Numbered from the stretch's first letter, positions 18,069-27,465 are shown. The stretch is 62,717 nt of DNA from Solobacterium sp. (GCA_017539385.1 JAFYHC010000019.1:1-62717), one strand, 5' to 3'. Notes: generated by a model not told the origin, from the sequence alone. Program-made: numbers and translations.

Positions 18069-19112
18069 TTATTTTTTCAATATTATATTGTTGATTTTCA
18101 TACAGACGTACGCCCCAAAGAAATACCAGAGAAAAACTATGAGCATCACAAAGAAGCCATTCCAGACACCTTCCATAAATCCAGTCAGCATCAGAATAAA
18201 CCATACACCGATAATCACAGCGTTAGTCTTGTACAGCCAGTTATTCATTTTAATGTAACTGTCACGCAGTTTTTGGTTTCCGCTGCTCCCGACAGCCAGA
18301 CAAATAGTACAGATTACCATCGGAGATAATAGAATTATCGGAAAAATCAAACCTGAAAATCCAGAGAACGAATCAGCAGATATCAAGCCAAAATACGGGC
18401 CACTGTAATTTCCGGTACTGTCATTAAGAAAGTTCCAATACAGGGTCTGATATAAAGCACCTCCCAGAACAGCTTCAGTTAATGAAGCAGATATACTCGC
18501 GGAAGCTTTTCTGGAAACAAAGAAAATAATTCCTCCAATAATCACCCCGATCAGGCACCATTTCGAAAACTGTTCAAAAATAGTGGTCAGCTGTATCGTC
18601 ACTCCGGCATCATCCAGCTTGTGCATAAACAGATAGATTCCAACCAGGGCCAGAATCAGCAGGATCGACATAATCATTACAGTTATACCTGGCAGATCAA
18701 TCGGACTGCCGACTGAGCCCCCTTCCCCGGATCTGCTTGTCCTTCCGCTGTCGTTTATTTCGGTATGAGTATATGTATCTCCAAATAAACTCGTTCTCTG
18801 CTCGGAAATACCGACTCTATTCCCATCTCTGTCTTTATGTACTATCTGATCATTCCCAAAAATATCTTTGCTATTTTCACTGGTTCCGACAATATTACCT
18901 TTGTTATCCCGGTCAACTAATCTGTAATTTCCCCAGAAATCCGTTTCTTCTTTCCCTTCACCGATAATGTTTCTGTCATTGTCATAGTATCTGTAGACTG
19001 TATCTCCAAACATGTCTTTCATTGGTTCAGCTGTACCAACACGATTTCCTTCATCGTCATAAAACTGAATATATTCTGAACCAAAACCAGTTGTTTTTCT
19101 TTCACTCCTCAT
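18069..19112 (-). CDS. Repeat-containing multi-pass membrane protein, unknown function
   Basis: The 347-aa protein begins with about four imperfect repeats of 25-28 residues (residues 5-125). Each follows the theme FGD-x5-YD-x-DGNRVGTSE, and together they are strongly charged. After a Gly/Ser linker come about five membrane helices (around 133-155, 180-197, 205-225, 255-280 and 300-340). The repeats probably form a small beta-solenoid or ribbon on one face of the membrane. I do not recognise a named family. GAAAGG precedes the ATG. It follows three surface-protein genes in the same direction, separated by 272 bp. Confidence 0.75.
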   Translation of the reverse strand: MRSERKTTGFGSEYIQFYDDEGNRVGTAEPMKDMFGDTVYRYYDNDRNIIGEGKEETDFWGNYRLVDRDNKGNIVGTSENSKDIFGNDQIVHKDRDGNRVGISEQRTSLFGDTYTHTEINDSGRTSRSGEGGSVGSPIDLPGITVMIMSILLILALVGIYLFMHKLDDAGVTIQLTTIFEQFSKWCLIGVIIGGIIFFVSRKASASISASLTEAVLGGALYQTLYWNFLNDSTGNYSGPYFGLISADSFSGFSGLIFPIILLSPMVICTICLAVGSSGNQKLRDSYIKMNNWLYKTNAVIIGVWFILMLTGFMEGVWNGFFVMLIVFLWYFFGAYVCMKINNIILKK

Positions 19113-19384
19113 ATGCCTTTCTCTCTTCTTCTATGGTTTAACTAACCAGAAAATACTTATTTTTCTTCCGCTCTTTTCAAAGGAATAGTTGACAGATTTC
19201 CTCGATGTACACGGTATCTTCACTGCGGTTCAGTCCAATTTTGTAAAGAATGGACTGAACCCTCACCACGAACAGAAAGACATGGATACCATGCCAGAGA
19301 TCACGTTATACGTCCTATGACTGCCGAACTGCTTGAAGCATAAAGATCATAGCATTATGGCATTTACGGCAATATATTCCTTAA
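19113..19384. other. Intergenic region with one perfect hairpin
   Basis: This 272-bp non-coding gap contains an 11-bp perfect inverted repeat (19227-19237 with 19251-19261, loop of 13) not followed by a T-run. No convincing ORF or RNA gene is visible. Confidence 0.5.
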
Positions 19385-20335
19385 CTACCGGAAATTACCG
19401 AACCAGTCATCAAAATCATTTGAATGAAGAATCAATTCCCCTTTAAGTCCAGTATTAATATCAGCCAGTTCTTCGTACGTAATCTCAGGAGGATTCTCCA
19501 TTAGCATCATCCTGGTTTTCCTTTCCAGTATTGCTGTGCAGGCAGTCAGGAAGGCACAATCCGGTTCTTTGGAACTGATGTAATTTGTTATTGGATCCCA
19601 GTAATATGCTGATTCAAAACCTAATTCTTTTGCTTTTATGACATTGGGATTATTCTCATACCCGAACGATTCCGCATATGATCCTTCTGCTTCGGCTGCC
19701 AGCATCTGAATCATTTTCCCGTCTTTGTATTTCCAGATATTCACATTTGTAGTACGTACGTTTGATAGTGTTGTACTTAATGAGAACCCGGTTCCACCTA
19801 TTAGAGAACCTTCTGAAGATGACTCTTTTATGAATGCCGCAAATCCGGTTGAGTAATCGCCTTTCATGATGTTTTGTGAAAGCAGGGCCTCATCTGTCAC
19901 GACAATTCCATCTTCAGTCTTATCAAGGACAACCGCATACAGATCAGCAGAGTTCTGGCCGTCCTCATTAATCCCCTTTTTAATAAGAATCACAAGATAT
20001 TCATCGATTTCATCTTCATCAAGATTCCGTAATTCCGTGCACAGGATTCCGGTCATATTTGTATCCGGTTCCGTGACAAACGGATAATAATCATCTCTGA
20101 CGAAGGGACAGAATACTTCTTTCGCGGTTACTTTTCCGTATTTTTCGTTTAGTCCCTCCAAAACGTTTTCGATTTTATTGCCTTTCGTCTCGTTTCTTTT
20201 AGTCTCTTCACCTTTAGTCTCGCTGGTTCCGGGGTCTTTCGCACTGCTGTCAGTGCTGCTTACCGTCTTTGTACAGGAGGATGTCAGCAGCAGTAATATT
20301 GCAGCTGCATACACAGAAATATGCTTTATACTCAT
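19385..20335 (-). CDS. Lipoprotein of unknown function
   Basis: The 316-aa product has a lipoprotein signal peptide with lipobox LTSSC (Cys around residue 22). A Thr/Ser/Glu/Lys-rich linker with repeated KRNETKGN-like units follows, then a globular domain. That domain has an acidic segment (LRNLDEDEIDEYLVILIKKG) of the kind seen in FG-GAP-like or VCBS-like surface lipoproteins, though I cannot assign a family. It is the third gene of a run with the LRR-peptidase protein and another lipoprotein, so probably displayed on the same surface. Confidence 0.75.
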   Translation of the reverse strand: MSIKHISVYAAAILLLLTSSCTKTVSSTDSSAKDPGTSETKGEETKRNETKGNKIENVLEGLNEKYGKVTAKEVFCPFVRDDYYPFVTEPDTNMTGILCTELRNLDEDEIDEYLVILIKKGINEDGQNSADLYAVVLDKTEDGIVVTDEALLSQNIMKGDYSTGFAAFIKESSSEGSLIGGTGFSLSTTLSNVRTTNVNIWKYKDGKMIQMLAAEAEGSYAESFGYENNPNVIKAKELGFESAYYWDPITNYISSKEPDCAFLTACTAILERKTRMMLMENPPEITYEELADINTGLKGELILHSNDFDDWFGNFR

Positions 20336-20383
20336 AATCGATTCCTTTCCAGAATATCTTCCGTTCTTGTTTTCACACAGTAT

Positions 20384-21139
20384 TTAGTGAGCAAAATGAC
20401 ATTCATAAATAGTAATTGGGTCCTCCCCATGGTGTGTTGGATCAAACTCCATATAAGCCACTCCTTCTTCTGGTGTAATACAGATAATTGGTCGTGGACT
20501 TGGAGCGTCGTCCATCTCGAAGATTAAAACCTTGCGATACTTATTTGGCTTTCGATCCGTTATAAAACCTTGATAGAATCCTTGATATGGGACATATTCC
20601 ATTTGCCACGTCCAGGCAAAATCCTTCCCGAAATTATAAAGACCACCAGATACGAAAATCGTGTTATCGCTCGGATCAAAATCCGACATATTAAAATCCC
20701 ACGCTCGATCTGTTTCATTCATCTCGCCATAAAGATCTGGTTCAGGCCAATAAGCATGCTTATCAGAATATTTGATATCACATAACTCTTTGATATTCCA
20801 AATGACATCTGTATCGCTCATTTTCCCTTTTGAAATAAGCTGCCAATTCTCGCTTGATTTATCATATTGATAAACTAAATCTGATATTTGAAGATTGTAA
20901 CTTCCATATGGATACTCTGCAGTCATACGAATATTGATAGTATCGATATGGTTTTCCTTATCAGGATTATGCTCTTTATCAATTGACCAGTTATCACAAT
21001 CATCAAATCCATAAACTTCTTTACACTCTTGAATTTTTACCTCCAGCAGTGAATCGGGAACTGTTTCCGGAATACTGGAACATGACGTGCCGAGCATAAG
21101 AACAAGCGTCATCAATAATATTTTTATAAATCTTTTCAT
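20384..21139 (-). CDS. Lipoprotein of unknown function
   Basis: I place the start at 21139, 7 nt after AAGAGGA, giving a 251-aa lipoprotein with lipobox LGTSC. The longer frame to 21211 would overlap the LRR-peptidase gene and is unlikely. The mature part is rich in Trp, Tyr and Asp and contains a WEMEYVPYQGFYQGFI-like stretch; no known family is evident. Only 19 nt separate it from the stop of the upstream LRR-peptidase gene, so they are probably one transcript. The base composition is slightly more AT-rich than the flanking housekeeping genes. Confidence 0.75.
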   Translation of the reverse strand: MKRFIKILLMTLVLMLGTSCSSIPETVPDSLLEVKIQECKEVYGFDDCDNWSIDKEHNPDKENHIDTINIRMTAEYPYGSYNLQISDLVYQYDKSSENWQLISKGKMSDTDVIWNIKELCDIKYSDKHAYWPEPDLYGEMNETDRAWDFNMSDFDPSDNTIFVSGGLYNFGKDFAWTWQMEYVPYQGFYQGFITDRKPNKYRKVLIFEMDDAPSPRPIICITPEEGVAYMEFDPTHHGEDPITIYECHFAH

Positions 21140-21158
21140 AATCATTCCTCTTGGCTGT

Positions 21159-24100
21159 TTATTTGATTCCGTATTTCGCCATGATGTTCGCAAACTCTGC
21201 ACTGTTAGCAAACCCCATGAGAACGCTGTCTCTGGATGTTCCGCTGTACAGCCTGCTCATCCAGTCGTTATAGCCGCCCTTGTCCGCTTCTCTGCCCAGG
21301 AATGTACGATACAGTGTCATTACATACTCATCATTCGCTGTGTCTTTATTCAGATACTCACGGCTGTGGAAGAACCCGGTAGAAGCCATATTGATCGCAG
21401 CTTTTTTCTTATCCGATGCAGTCAGGATCTTATTGCACCAGTTATTGAGGCCGCCCACATCCGCTTTTCTTCCAAGTACTTCGGAATAGTTGCGGCTTAC
21501 GAATTGTGTAATACCAAGATTCTGGTCTCTTGCTTCAGTAAGCTTGATCGTACCGCGCTCAATGCCGTAATCCATACAGATGTTGGCAAACTCCCGGCTT
21601 CCAATAAATCCCTTCAGCACATATGCCTGTGATACACCGGCATCCAGCTTGTCCAGCCAGTTCTTTTTGCCGCCTGCGTCACTTGCGCGGTCCATCATGA
21701 CCTTGTAGCACATCTCAACGAACGCTTCGTTATCAAGCTGCAGATTATTGAATTCTTTAGAAGTGAAGAAGAATTTTACTGTCGCTGCAGCGGTGTTTTT
21801 CTTTGAGCGTAATTCACCAGTCCACTTATTGAATCCACCCGGATCAGCCGTACGGTTAAAGCAGAGTTTATAGAGTCTTCTTACGAAACCATTGATAGGA
21901 TCCTCGACCGTTACTGTACATTTGGCAATATAACTACCGTCATTTGCAGAAACAGTGATCACTGCTGTTGACGGTGTACCGATACCGTTATCTGCAGCCG
22001 CCGTGACTTTACCATTCTGATCCACTGTCGCTACAGACTCATCGCTGGAGGACCAGATCAGTTCCATTCCTTCCGGATGAATTGTCGGCACCAGAGTTTC
22101 AGATTGCTCCACCCTCAATACAAGTTCTTTCTTATTCAGATGAATTCCTTCATTCTTCTTTTTTGTTGTTGAATACTCTTTACCATTGATCGTAACAGTC
22201 GCAGTCAGTGTTTCTTCACCATCTATAGTTCCTTCTGTGATCTCACAAGCGTATTCTTCGATATACCCATCGTCCTTGCAGGTGACAGATGCTGTACATG
22301 TATCTTCACACCAGACAAATTTTGGATCATCAAAATCATGAAGACTTATGACTGTTCCTTCCGGAGCTTCTTCAACATTTCCCTGACTGTCAATGATCTG
22401 GTCTTCATTGACGATCTCGGTGCCCTTTTCCTCAATACCTTCTTTACTGAGTACGCTTATAGACACTTCAGCAGCATTTTCTTCACTCTGTACAGATATC
22501 TCATTCTCCTTTTGGATGAAAGAGATATCTGCTGTACTATTACCGCTGAGTTTAATTACTGACGGATCATCTTCTTCTGTTCCAAAGTAAGCAGTGTAAT
22601 CCACATCATCACCAGCCAGTCCAATACCTTTATCGATATGAAAATACACTTTATCTGCTCCGGTTTCTTCTATCGAATAGAACTTATTCGCTTCTCCGTC
22701 CACAATATCCAAACCCATTGTTCCTTCTATCTGATCAACGACAAAGAAATCAGATGATGGTACGCGTACCATCAGTTCCGCAGTATCACAAATATAATCC
22801 TGATCAATTATTTCCATGTTTCCCGAAAAGAGTCCTTCTTTGTACTCCAGATAATCACCTTTATCATTTTTGATTCTCATGGTCTTGCCTGAAGTTATGA
22901 ACAGTTCAGTGCCCGGTTCATCAGATATTGTTCTTAGGCTACTGGTATTATTCGATTCGGAGTGATCCGGATTCCATTCAGAGAAATCTATACACCAAAA
23001 AAACAACCATTTGTCATCCCACTGTGTACTTAATATTTCTTGGTATCCCCCAATGGAATAATACCGAAGCCAATGAAGTTCTCCTGATGTTTTATCAACA
23101 TTCAATATCTTAAAGTGCTTTATGTCATTACAATCATACAGATAAAAGACGTACTTCTCTTTTGTTTCTGAACAGTTTGCAATCAATACTATATGGCCTC
23201 CTATAGATCCCACATCTGTATATTCAACTCCATACGCAAATCCAAGTGGATTTTTATTACTGCATGCCCTTTTTGCACTAAAGTACATATCACGCCAGAA
23301 TGAAAGGAATTCTTCTTTACTGGGATTATAACTCCGCTCTATGATGTGTTTTTTTTCTGGGAAATCAAAGTACTGTAAGACATAATAGTAGTTAATAGTA
23401 CTAAGGAGATTAACGTCATCGACCGGTGATGCCAGATCACTATAGTTTTCAGGAATACTTTTACCACTGAGCGACTTATAGCCTGTCAGACTCATTTTAT
23501 TTAAAAATGCTAAAACAATAGTCGATGTTAATCCAAAACATGATCCGCCCCATTCTCTGTTCATCCTTTGAATTAAATGATCTCTATCAGATTGCTCTTC
23601 GCACATAGCTAATAAACTGCGATAGTGACGCTCGCTCATGGGATACCCGGATCCAGATCCAAGAAGAAGTTCCCAGTATTTTTCTCCTGCCTCATTAACC
23701 TCATCGTGTTTAAAAGTATTTGTGTTCTTTCCGATGATAAAGAAAGGATTTGATGTATCGTCACCGTTGCCTGATCCGGCATCCCATGTTTTCCATATGA
23801 TTGATCCGGCTCCGTAATTCTGTAATTTATCAGATGTCCAAGTTGAATTGTTTTCTGGATAATACACTGTAAAAGACATATTCGAAGAAAAAGCATTACT
23901 TGCAAAATTGTCCGGATAATTTCCTTTGAAATACATTTTTTGAATACCGCATTCATTGAATGCAGATTCCCCTATATTTGTTACACTTCCTGGAATTGTG
24001 ATACTGGTAAGACTGGAACAACTGGCAAACAAGTTATTACTGATGCTTGTCAGATTATCTGGCAGCGTGATATTGGTTAGACTGGTACAGTTCTCGAATG

Positions 24101-24971
24101 CACACGAATCAATATTTGTTACACTGTCCGGAATTGTAATACTGCTAAGTTTTTCACAATAGTTGAATGCATTAGCACCTATACTTGTTACACTATCCGG
24201 AATGATAATATTTGTAAGGTTGGTACAATTCCAGAATAATCCATATGGAATTCTAGTTATACTATCTGGAATCTCTATACTTGTGAGGCTGATGCAGTTA
24301 GAGAATACAGTAGAGCCAATACTTGTTACACTTTCCGGAAGTGTGATGTCAGAGAGACATGTACAACAATCAAATGCATAATATTCGATCTTTGTTACAC
24401 CATATGGAATTGTGATACTGATAAGACTTGAACAATGGGTGAATGCATTAGAGCCAATACTTGTTACACTGTTCGGAATCGTGATACTGGTAAGGCTTGA
24501 GCAACTGGCAAACAAGCCGTTACTGATGCTTGTCAGACTGTCTGGCAGCGTAATACTGGTTAGACTGGTACAGTTCTCGAATGCATACCCACCAATATAT
24601 CTCACACTGTTCGGAATCGTGATACTGATTAGACTTGAACAGTTGTAAAATGCTTCATAATCAACACCTTCTACCGGATGCCCCTCAATCTCAGAAGGTA
24701 TATCCACAGAAGTTACCGACTCATTACAATCTGTAATCGTAACTTTCCCATCACTAATGGAATAAGTCAGATCCCCATATGTTCCAAATAAAAGATCATT
24801 GGTTTCTTCGATCTGCTCAGTTCCGGATGATTCTTCATTATTGTAATCATTCGTTTCTTTTTCTTTGGCTTCTAAAATTTCTTCTGGCATATCTTCTGCA
24901 CTGATCTTCATCGGAAGCATAGTCAAACACATCAGTACAGACAACAGTACGGACAACGTCTTTTTTGGCAT
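21159..24971 (-). CDS. Secreted LRR / papain-like cysteine peptidase / Big2 / DUF4214 protein
   Basis: The start at 24971 follows AGGAGG by 7 nt and gives 1270 residues with a signal peptide. In order: about eleven BspA-type 23-residue leucine-rich repeats (about 85-365); a domain with a papain-like triad, C478 in GGSCFGLT, H593 in GGHIVLI and D613/N615 in YDCND; a beta-rich stretch; a Big2 Ig-like domain (about 940-1020); and a C-terminal DUF4214 module of about 245 residues. LRRs of this type bind host or surface ligands. The peptidase assignment rests on residue order only. No LPXTG anchor is visible, so the DUF4214 tail may be the surface-binding part. It heads a run with two lipoprotein genes. 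Confidence 0.8.
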   Translation of the reverse strand: MPKKTLSVLLSVLMCLTMLPMKISAEDMPEEILEAKEKETNDYNNEESSGTEQIEETNDLLFGTYGDLTYSISDGKVTITDCNESVTSVDIPSEIEGHPVEGVDYEAFYNCSSLISITIPNSVRYIGGYAFENCTSLTSITLPDSLTSISNGLFASCSSLTSITIPNSVTSIGSNAFTHCSSLISITIPYGVTKIEYYAFDCCTCLSDITLPESVTSIGSTVFSNCISLTSIEIPDSITRIPYGLFWNCTNLTNIIIPDSVTSIGANAFNYCEKLSSITIPDSVTNIDSCAFENCTSLTNITLPDNLTSISNNLFASCSSLTSITIPGSVTNIGESAFNECGIQKMYFKGNYPDNFASNAFSSNMSFTVYYPENNSTWTSDKLQNYGAGSIIWKTWDAGSGNGDDTSNPFFIIGKNTNTFKHDEVNEAGEKYWELLLGSGSGYPMSERHYRSLLAMCEEQSDRDHLIQRMNREWGGSCFGLTSTIVLAFLNKMSLTGYKSLSGKSIPENYSDLASPVDDVNLLSTINYYYVLQYFDFPEKKHIIERSYNPSKEEFLSFWRDMYFSAKRACSNKNPLGFAYGVEYTDVGSIGGHIVLIANCSETKEKYVFYLYDCNDIKHFKILNVDKTSGELHWLRYYSIGGYQEILSTQWDDKWLFFWCIDFSEWNPDHSESNNTSSLRTISDEPGTELFITSGKTMRIKNDKGDYLEYKEGLFSGNMEIIDQDYICDTAELMVRVPSSDFFVVDQIEGTMGLDIVDGEANKFYSIEETGADKVYFHIDKGIGLAGDDVDYTAYFGTEEDDPSVIKLSGNSTADISFIQKENEISVQSEENAAEVSISVLSKEGIEEKGTEIVNEDQIIDSQGNVEEAPEGTVISLHDFDDPKFVWCEDTCTASVTCKDDGYIEEYACEITEGTIDGEETLTATVTINGKEYSTTKKKNEGIHLNKKELVLRVEQSETLVPTIHPEGMELIWSSSDESVATVDQNGKVTAAADNGIGTPSTAVITVSANDGSYIAKCTVTVEDPINGFVRRLYKLCFNRTADPGGFNKWTGELRSKKNTAAATVKFFFTSKEFNNLQLDNEAFVEMCYKVMMDRASDAGGKKNWLDKLDAGVSQAYVLKGFIGSREFANICMDYGIERGTIKLTEARDQNLGITQFVSRNYSEVLGRKADVGGLNNWCNKILTASDKKKAAINMASTGFFHSREYLNKDTANDEYVMTLYRTFLGREADKGGYNDWMSRLYSGTSRDSVLMGFANSAEFANIMAKYGIK

Positions 24972-25021
24972 AATAATTCCTCCTGGTTTTTCTTTATTCA
25001 ATTCTTATGAATGTGACGATA

Positions 25022-25057
25022 GAATATGCCGGCAGTACAAAAACAGCCGGTATATTC
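25022..25057 (-). promoter_or_regulatory. Hairpin in the leader of the LRR-peptidase gene
   Basis: A 12-bp inverted repeat with one mismatch (25022-25033 with 25046-25057) lies 50 nt upstream of the start codon. It lacks a T-run on the minus strand, so it is more likely a leader structure or protein-binding site than a terminator. Confidence 0.4.
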
Positions 25058-25084
25058 CTTTTCTGTGATTGTACCGTTAAAGAC

Positions 25085-25099
25085 TTTCCGAATCGGAAA
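25085..25099 (-). promoter_or_regulatory. Operator-like palindrome next to a TTGACA box
   Basis: TTTCCGAATCGGAAA is a perfect 7+1+7 dyad lying 4 nt downstream (minus strand) of a TTGACA box at 25103-25108. I see no good -10 at normal spacing, so promoter assignment is weak. Confidence 0.4.
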
Positions 25100-25133
25100 C
25101 CTTGTCAAATTGGCAGGTTTTCATGTCGATATA

Positions 25134-25165
25134 GCAAAAAAGACTGAGTGATGTACACTCAGCCG
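25134..25165 (-). terminator. Terminator of the two-component system transcript
   Basis: On the minus strand a 9-bp stem (one mismatch) is followed by T6, 16 nt after the kinase stop codon. Confidence 0.75.
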
Positions 25166-25180
25166 TTGGAAGTACCTTTG

Positions 25181-26470
25181 TTATTCCCGGGAAATATTCT
25201 TCAGGATGATCTCGATCCGGTATATGCCGTTCTCCTCTTCAACAGTATATTCACCGTCATATTTCTCAGTGATGTTCATAATGATCTTTGTACCGAGACC
25301 GCGGTCCAGTTCCGGAATACGCCTGGTCTTTCTGCGTTCTTTCTCCGGAGCGGTATTGGTGCACAAGACGGTGACATATGGTTCTTTGTACTGGGTAAGA
25401 AGAGTAATATGAGGATCAGCGGTCTGTCTGGCAGCTTCTTCTGCATTATCCAGGATATTCCCGTATATGCAGATAAGATCAGCATTGGAAATATCCAGAT
25501 ATGCAGGCAGACGAATATCCGTATCAAAGCGGATCTGCTTATGCATATACTCTTCAGACTTGCGGGTCAGATAACTGGCAATGACCGTATTCCCGCAGGA
25601 TGGGAAGGCAAGCGCGGAACGGTCTTCCTTTATGATCTGTTTCATATAATCCGATGCCTGTGAGACTTTCCCGTCTCCCATCAGCGCCTGCATGGTATAC
25701 AGGTGGTTGTCGATATCATGACGCATCTTCCGGATCTCTTCATAAGAAGCGGTAAGCCCGCGGTAGTATGCCTCCTGATCGGACATCTGGTGTTCCAGCA
25801 GTTCATTGCGCACACGCAGCTTTGTCCGGTCGCTGACCATGCGCAGTGCAAAGATCAGGGCTATGTCCGCCGCGATGCACACCAGCAGTACCGGAATGAC
25901 CCTCTCCGGCAGCCAGCTTTTCTCATCGTACAGATATGCCTGAAATGTACCGGCAAGTACAATGAACTGACTCAGCGGAAACACTGCAAACAGCAGCCAT
26001 GGCATCCTGCTGTTCATCCCCTTGTATTTCTTCCGGAAAGAACGCACTGCCAGGGCAACGATCATATACAGGAACGCTTCCACGAACAGATAGATCGAAT
26101 ACGCTGTCAGCGGGTATTTCTCAAACAGTACGCCGGACATGATCATTTCCCGCGGGATCATCAGCATCATCGCCGCTTCCCCGATCAGCGTTACAACAAT
26201 GACGATTGCCGTCATGAACAGGACAAAGTACCAGTTCTCCTTATGCATCAGATATACGACAGCACAGATGAACAGTGCTCCGATAAATGTCCGCAGTGTT
26301 GTAAAAAACGGGAGATTCACCATCATCCAGATGTAGATTCCCGATGTCGCAAGTTCGATCAGAAACGTTTTCCATTTCTCCAGCCTGCTCTCCATGGCAT
26401 ACTCAAATACCAGCATCTGCATGGCATACTGGATAATATTGGATATCACATAATACGGTCCGCCCGGCAT
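25181..26470 (-). CDS. AgrC/GHKL-family sensor histidine kinase
   Basis: The 429-aa protein has about six membrane helices in its first 190 residues and then a dimerisation segment with the phospho-acceptor His in EIRKMRHDIDNHL. A GHKL ATPase domain follows, with N-box YGNILDNAEEA and G-box DRGLGTKII. This is the layout of peptide-pheromone receptors such as AgrC. It starts 15 nt after the LytTR regulator stop, with a GGGGAG ribosome site. No agrB or agrD precursor is visible in the window, so the ligand is unknown. Confidence 0.88.
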   Translation of the reverse strand: MPGGPYYVISNIIQYAMQMLVFEYAMESRLEKWKTFLIELATSGIYIWMMVNLPFFTTLRTFIGALFICAVVYLMHKENWYFVLFMTAIVIVVTLIGEAAMMLMIPREMIMSGVLFEKYPLTAYSIYLFVEAFLYMIVALAVRSFRKKYKGMNSRMPWLLFAVFPLSQFIVLAGTFQAYLYDEKSWLPERVIPVLLVCIAADIALIFALRMVSDRTKLRVRNELLEHQMSDQEAYYRGLTASYEEIRKMRHDIDNHLYTMQALMGDGKVSQASDYMKQIIKEDRSALAFPSCGNTVIASYLTRKSEEYMHKQIRFDTDIRLPAYLDISNADLICIYGNILDNAEEAARQTADPHITLLTQYKEPYVTVLCTNTAPEKERRKTRRIPELDRGLGTKIIMNITEKYDGEYTVEEENGIYRIEIILKNISRE

Positions 26471-26485
26471 ACTGATGACTCCCCC

Positions 26486-27223
26486 TCAGTCCTTATCATT
26501 TGGATGAAAATGATAGCTGTCAAAGAATTTCCTGCGTACTTCCTCCCGGTATCTCCGGCTGATCGGTACACGGATGTCTCCCGGGAAAACCAGTTCATCT
26601 TTATCCAGTTCCCGGATCATTTTGAAATTGACCCAGTATCCCTGATGACAGCGCATGAAGTATGCGGACAGTTCCTCAGGGATCATCGCAGACGGGCTGC
26701 GTGTATCGAAGTATTCCCCGTCCGTGCAGCGGATCTGCGCCTTGCGGCCGACTTTGCTGATGTAGAGGATCTTTTCTAACGGTATGACGGTTGCTTTGCG
26801 GTTATCCCGCACCAGTATTCCGATCGTTCTGTTCTGACTGTTCCGGTATACTGCCAGTGCTTTCTTCAAGGCAGGTTCCAGATATTCTTCCGTCCTGTTT
26901 TTGACAACAAACCAGATATGTTCTGCTTCGTAGGCGGTCGACGCGTAATCAACATAACTGGTCAGGAAGATGACCGGGCATTTCGGGACTGCTTGATTCA
27001 GTTTCTTTGCCAGGGAGATCCCGTTTTCACCGTCCATTTCGATATCCAGTATTGCGATATCCGGGCTGACTTCATTGAATTCCACATGGCTCAGCATTGT
27101 TTCGGCATCATGAAAAAGACGGATCTCATACGGAATATCCTGCTTTTCCATGATCTCCGAGACCAGCTGCTCTGCTTTCTTCAGATGCAGTTCAATATCA
27201 TCACACAAAACAATCGTTAACAT
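26486..27223 (-). CDS. LytTR-family response regulator
   Basis: This 245-aa regulator has a receiver domain (acidic pair D8/D9, phospho-acceptor Asp in AILDIEMDG, Ser/Thr in FLTSY, Lys in FVVKN) and a C-terminal LytTR DNA-binding domain (about 140-240). It is transcribed with the sensor kinase gene. Regulators of this class control secreted virulence or bacteriocin genes in Firmicutes. The adjacent secreted DUF4214 genes are plausible targets, but I found no convincing pair of LytTR half-sites in their leaders. Confidence 0.9.
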   Translation of the reverse strand: MLTIVLCDDIELHLKKAEQLVSEIMEKQDIPYEIRLFHDAETMLSHVEFNEVSPDIAILDIEMDGENGISLAKKLNQAVPKCPVIFLTSYVDYASTAYEAEHIWFVVKNRTEEYLEPALKKALAVYRNSQNRTIGILVRDNRKATVIPLEKILYISKVGRKAQIRCTDGEYFDTRSPSAMIPEELSAYFMRCHQGYWVNFKMIRELDKDELVFPGDIRVPISRRYREEVRRKFFDSYHFHPNDKD

Positions 27224-27271
27224 GTACTTCTATTCTCTGCTTTGATTCTACCATATATTGATTCGCATTAG

Positions 27272-27384
27272 GACAAGTAGACTTATCACTGACTAGACAA
27301 CTAGACTTGTCTTTTTTTTCGGCAAACAAAAAGTGGAGACAACTAGACTTGTCACCGACTGGACAAGTAGAGTTGTAACTCCAC
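27272..27384. repeat. Two paired palindromic hairpin units flanking a T8/A5 core
   Basis: Four copies of a 16-bp near-palindrome of the form GACAAsTAGAsTTrTm begin at 27272, 27296, 27338 and 27362, spaced 24 bp within each pair. A 17-bp word (AGACAACTAGACTTGTC) is repeated exactly at 27295 and 27337. Each pair can fold into a long hairpin. The left unit is followed on the plus strand by T8 (27312-27319), the right one on the minus strand by T5 (27328-27332). The element lies between the tRNA array end and the response-regulator gene. Confidence 0.8.
27324..27384 (-). terminator. Probable terminator of the tRNA array
   Basis: The right-hand hairpin of the palindromic element is extended by GTGGA/TCCAC and followed on the minus strand by TTTTTG. 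It begins 6 nt after the CCA of the last tRNA. Confidence 0.65.
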
Positions 27385-27389
27385 AAAAA

Positions 27390-27465
<76 letters not shown>

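Noticed and set aside
19113..19384. Insertion-sequence remnant
   Set aside because: The perfect hairpin could be a terminal repeat, but no transposase-like translation or target duplication is visible.
23956..24660. Tandem DNA repeats suggestive of CRISPR or satellite DNA
   Set aside because: The 69-nt period is the coding sequence of the 23-residue BspA-type leucine-rich repeats, not an array with spacers.
27272..27384. LytTR binding direct repeats
   Set aside because: The half-sites match the usual LytTR consensus poorly, and the 24-bp spacing differs from the usual 21-22 bp. It is kept as a repeat element, not called an operator.
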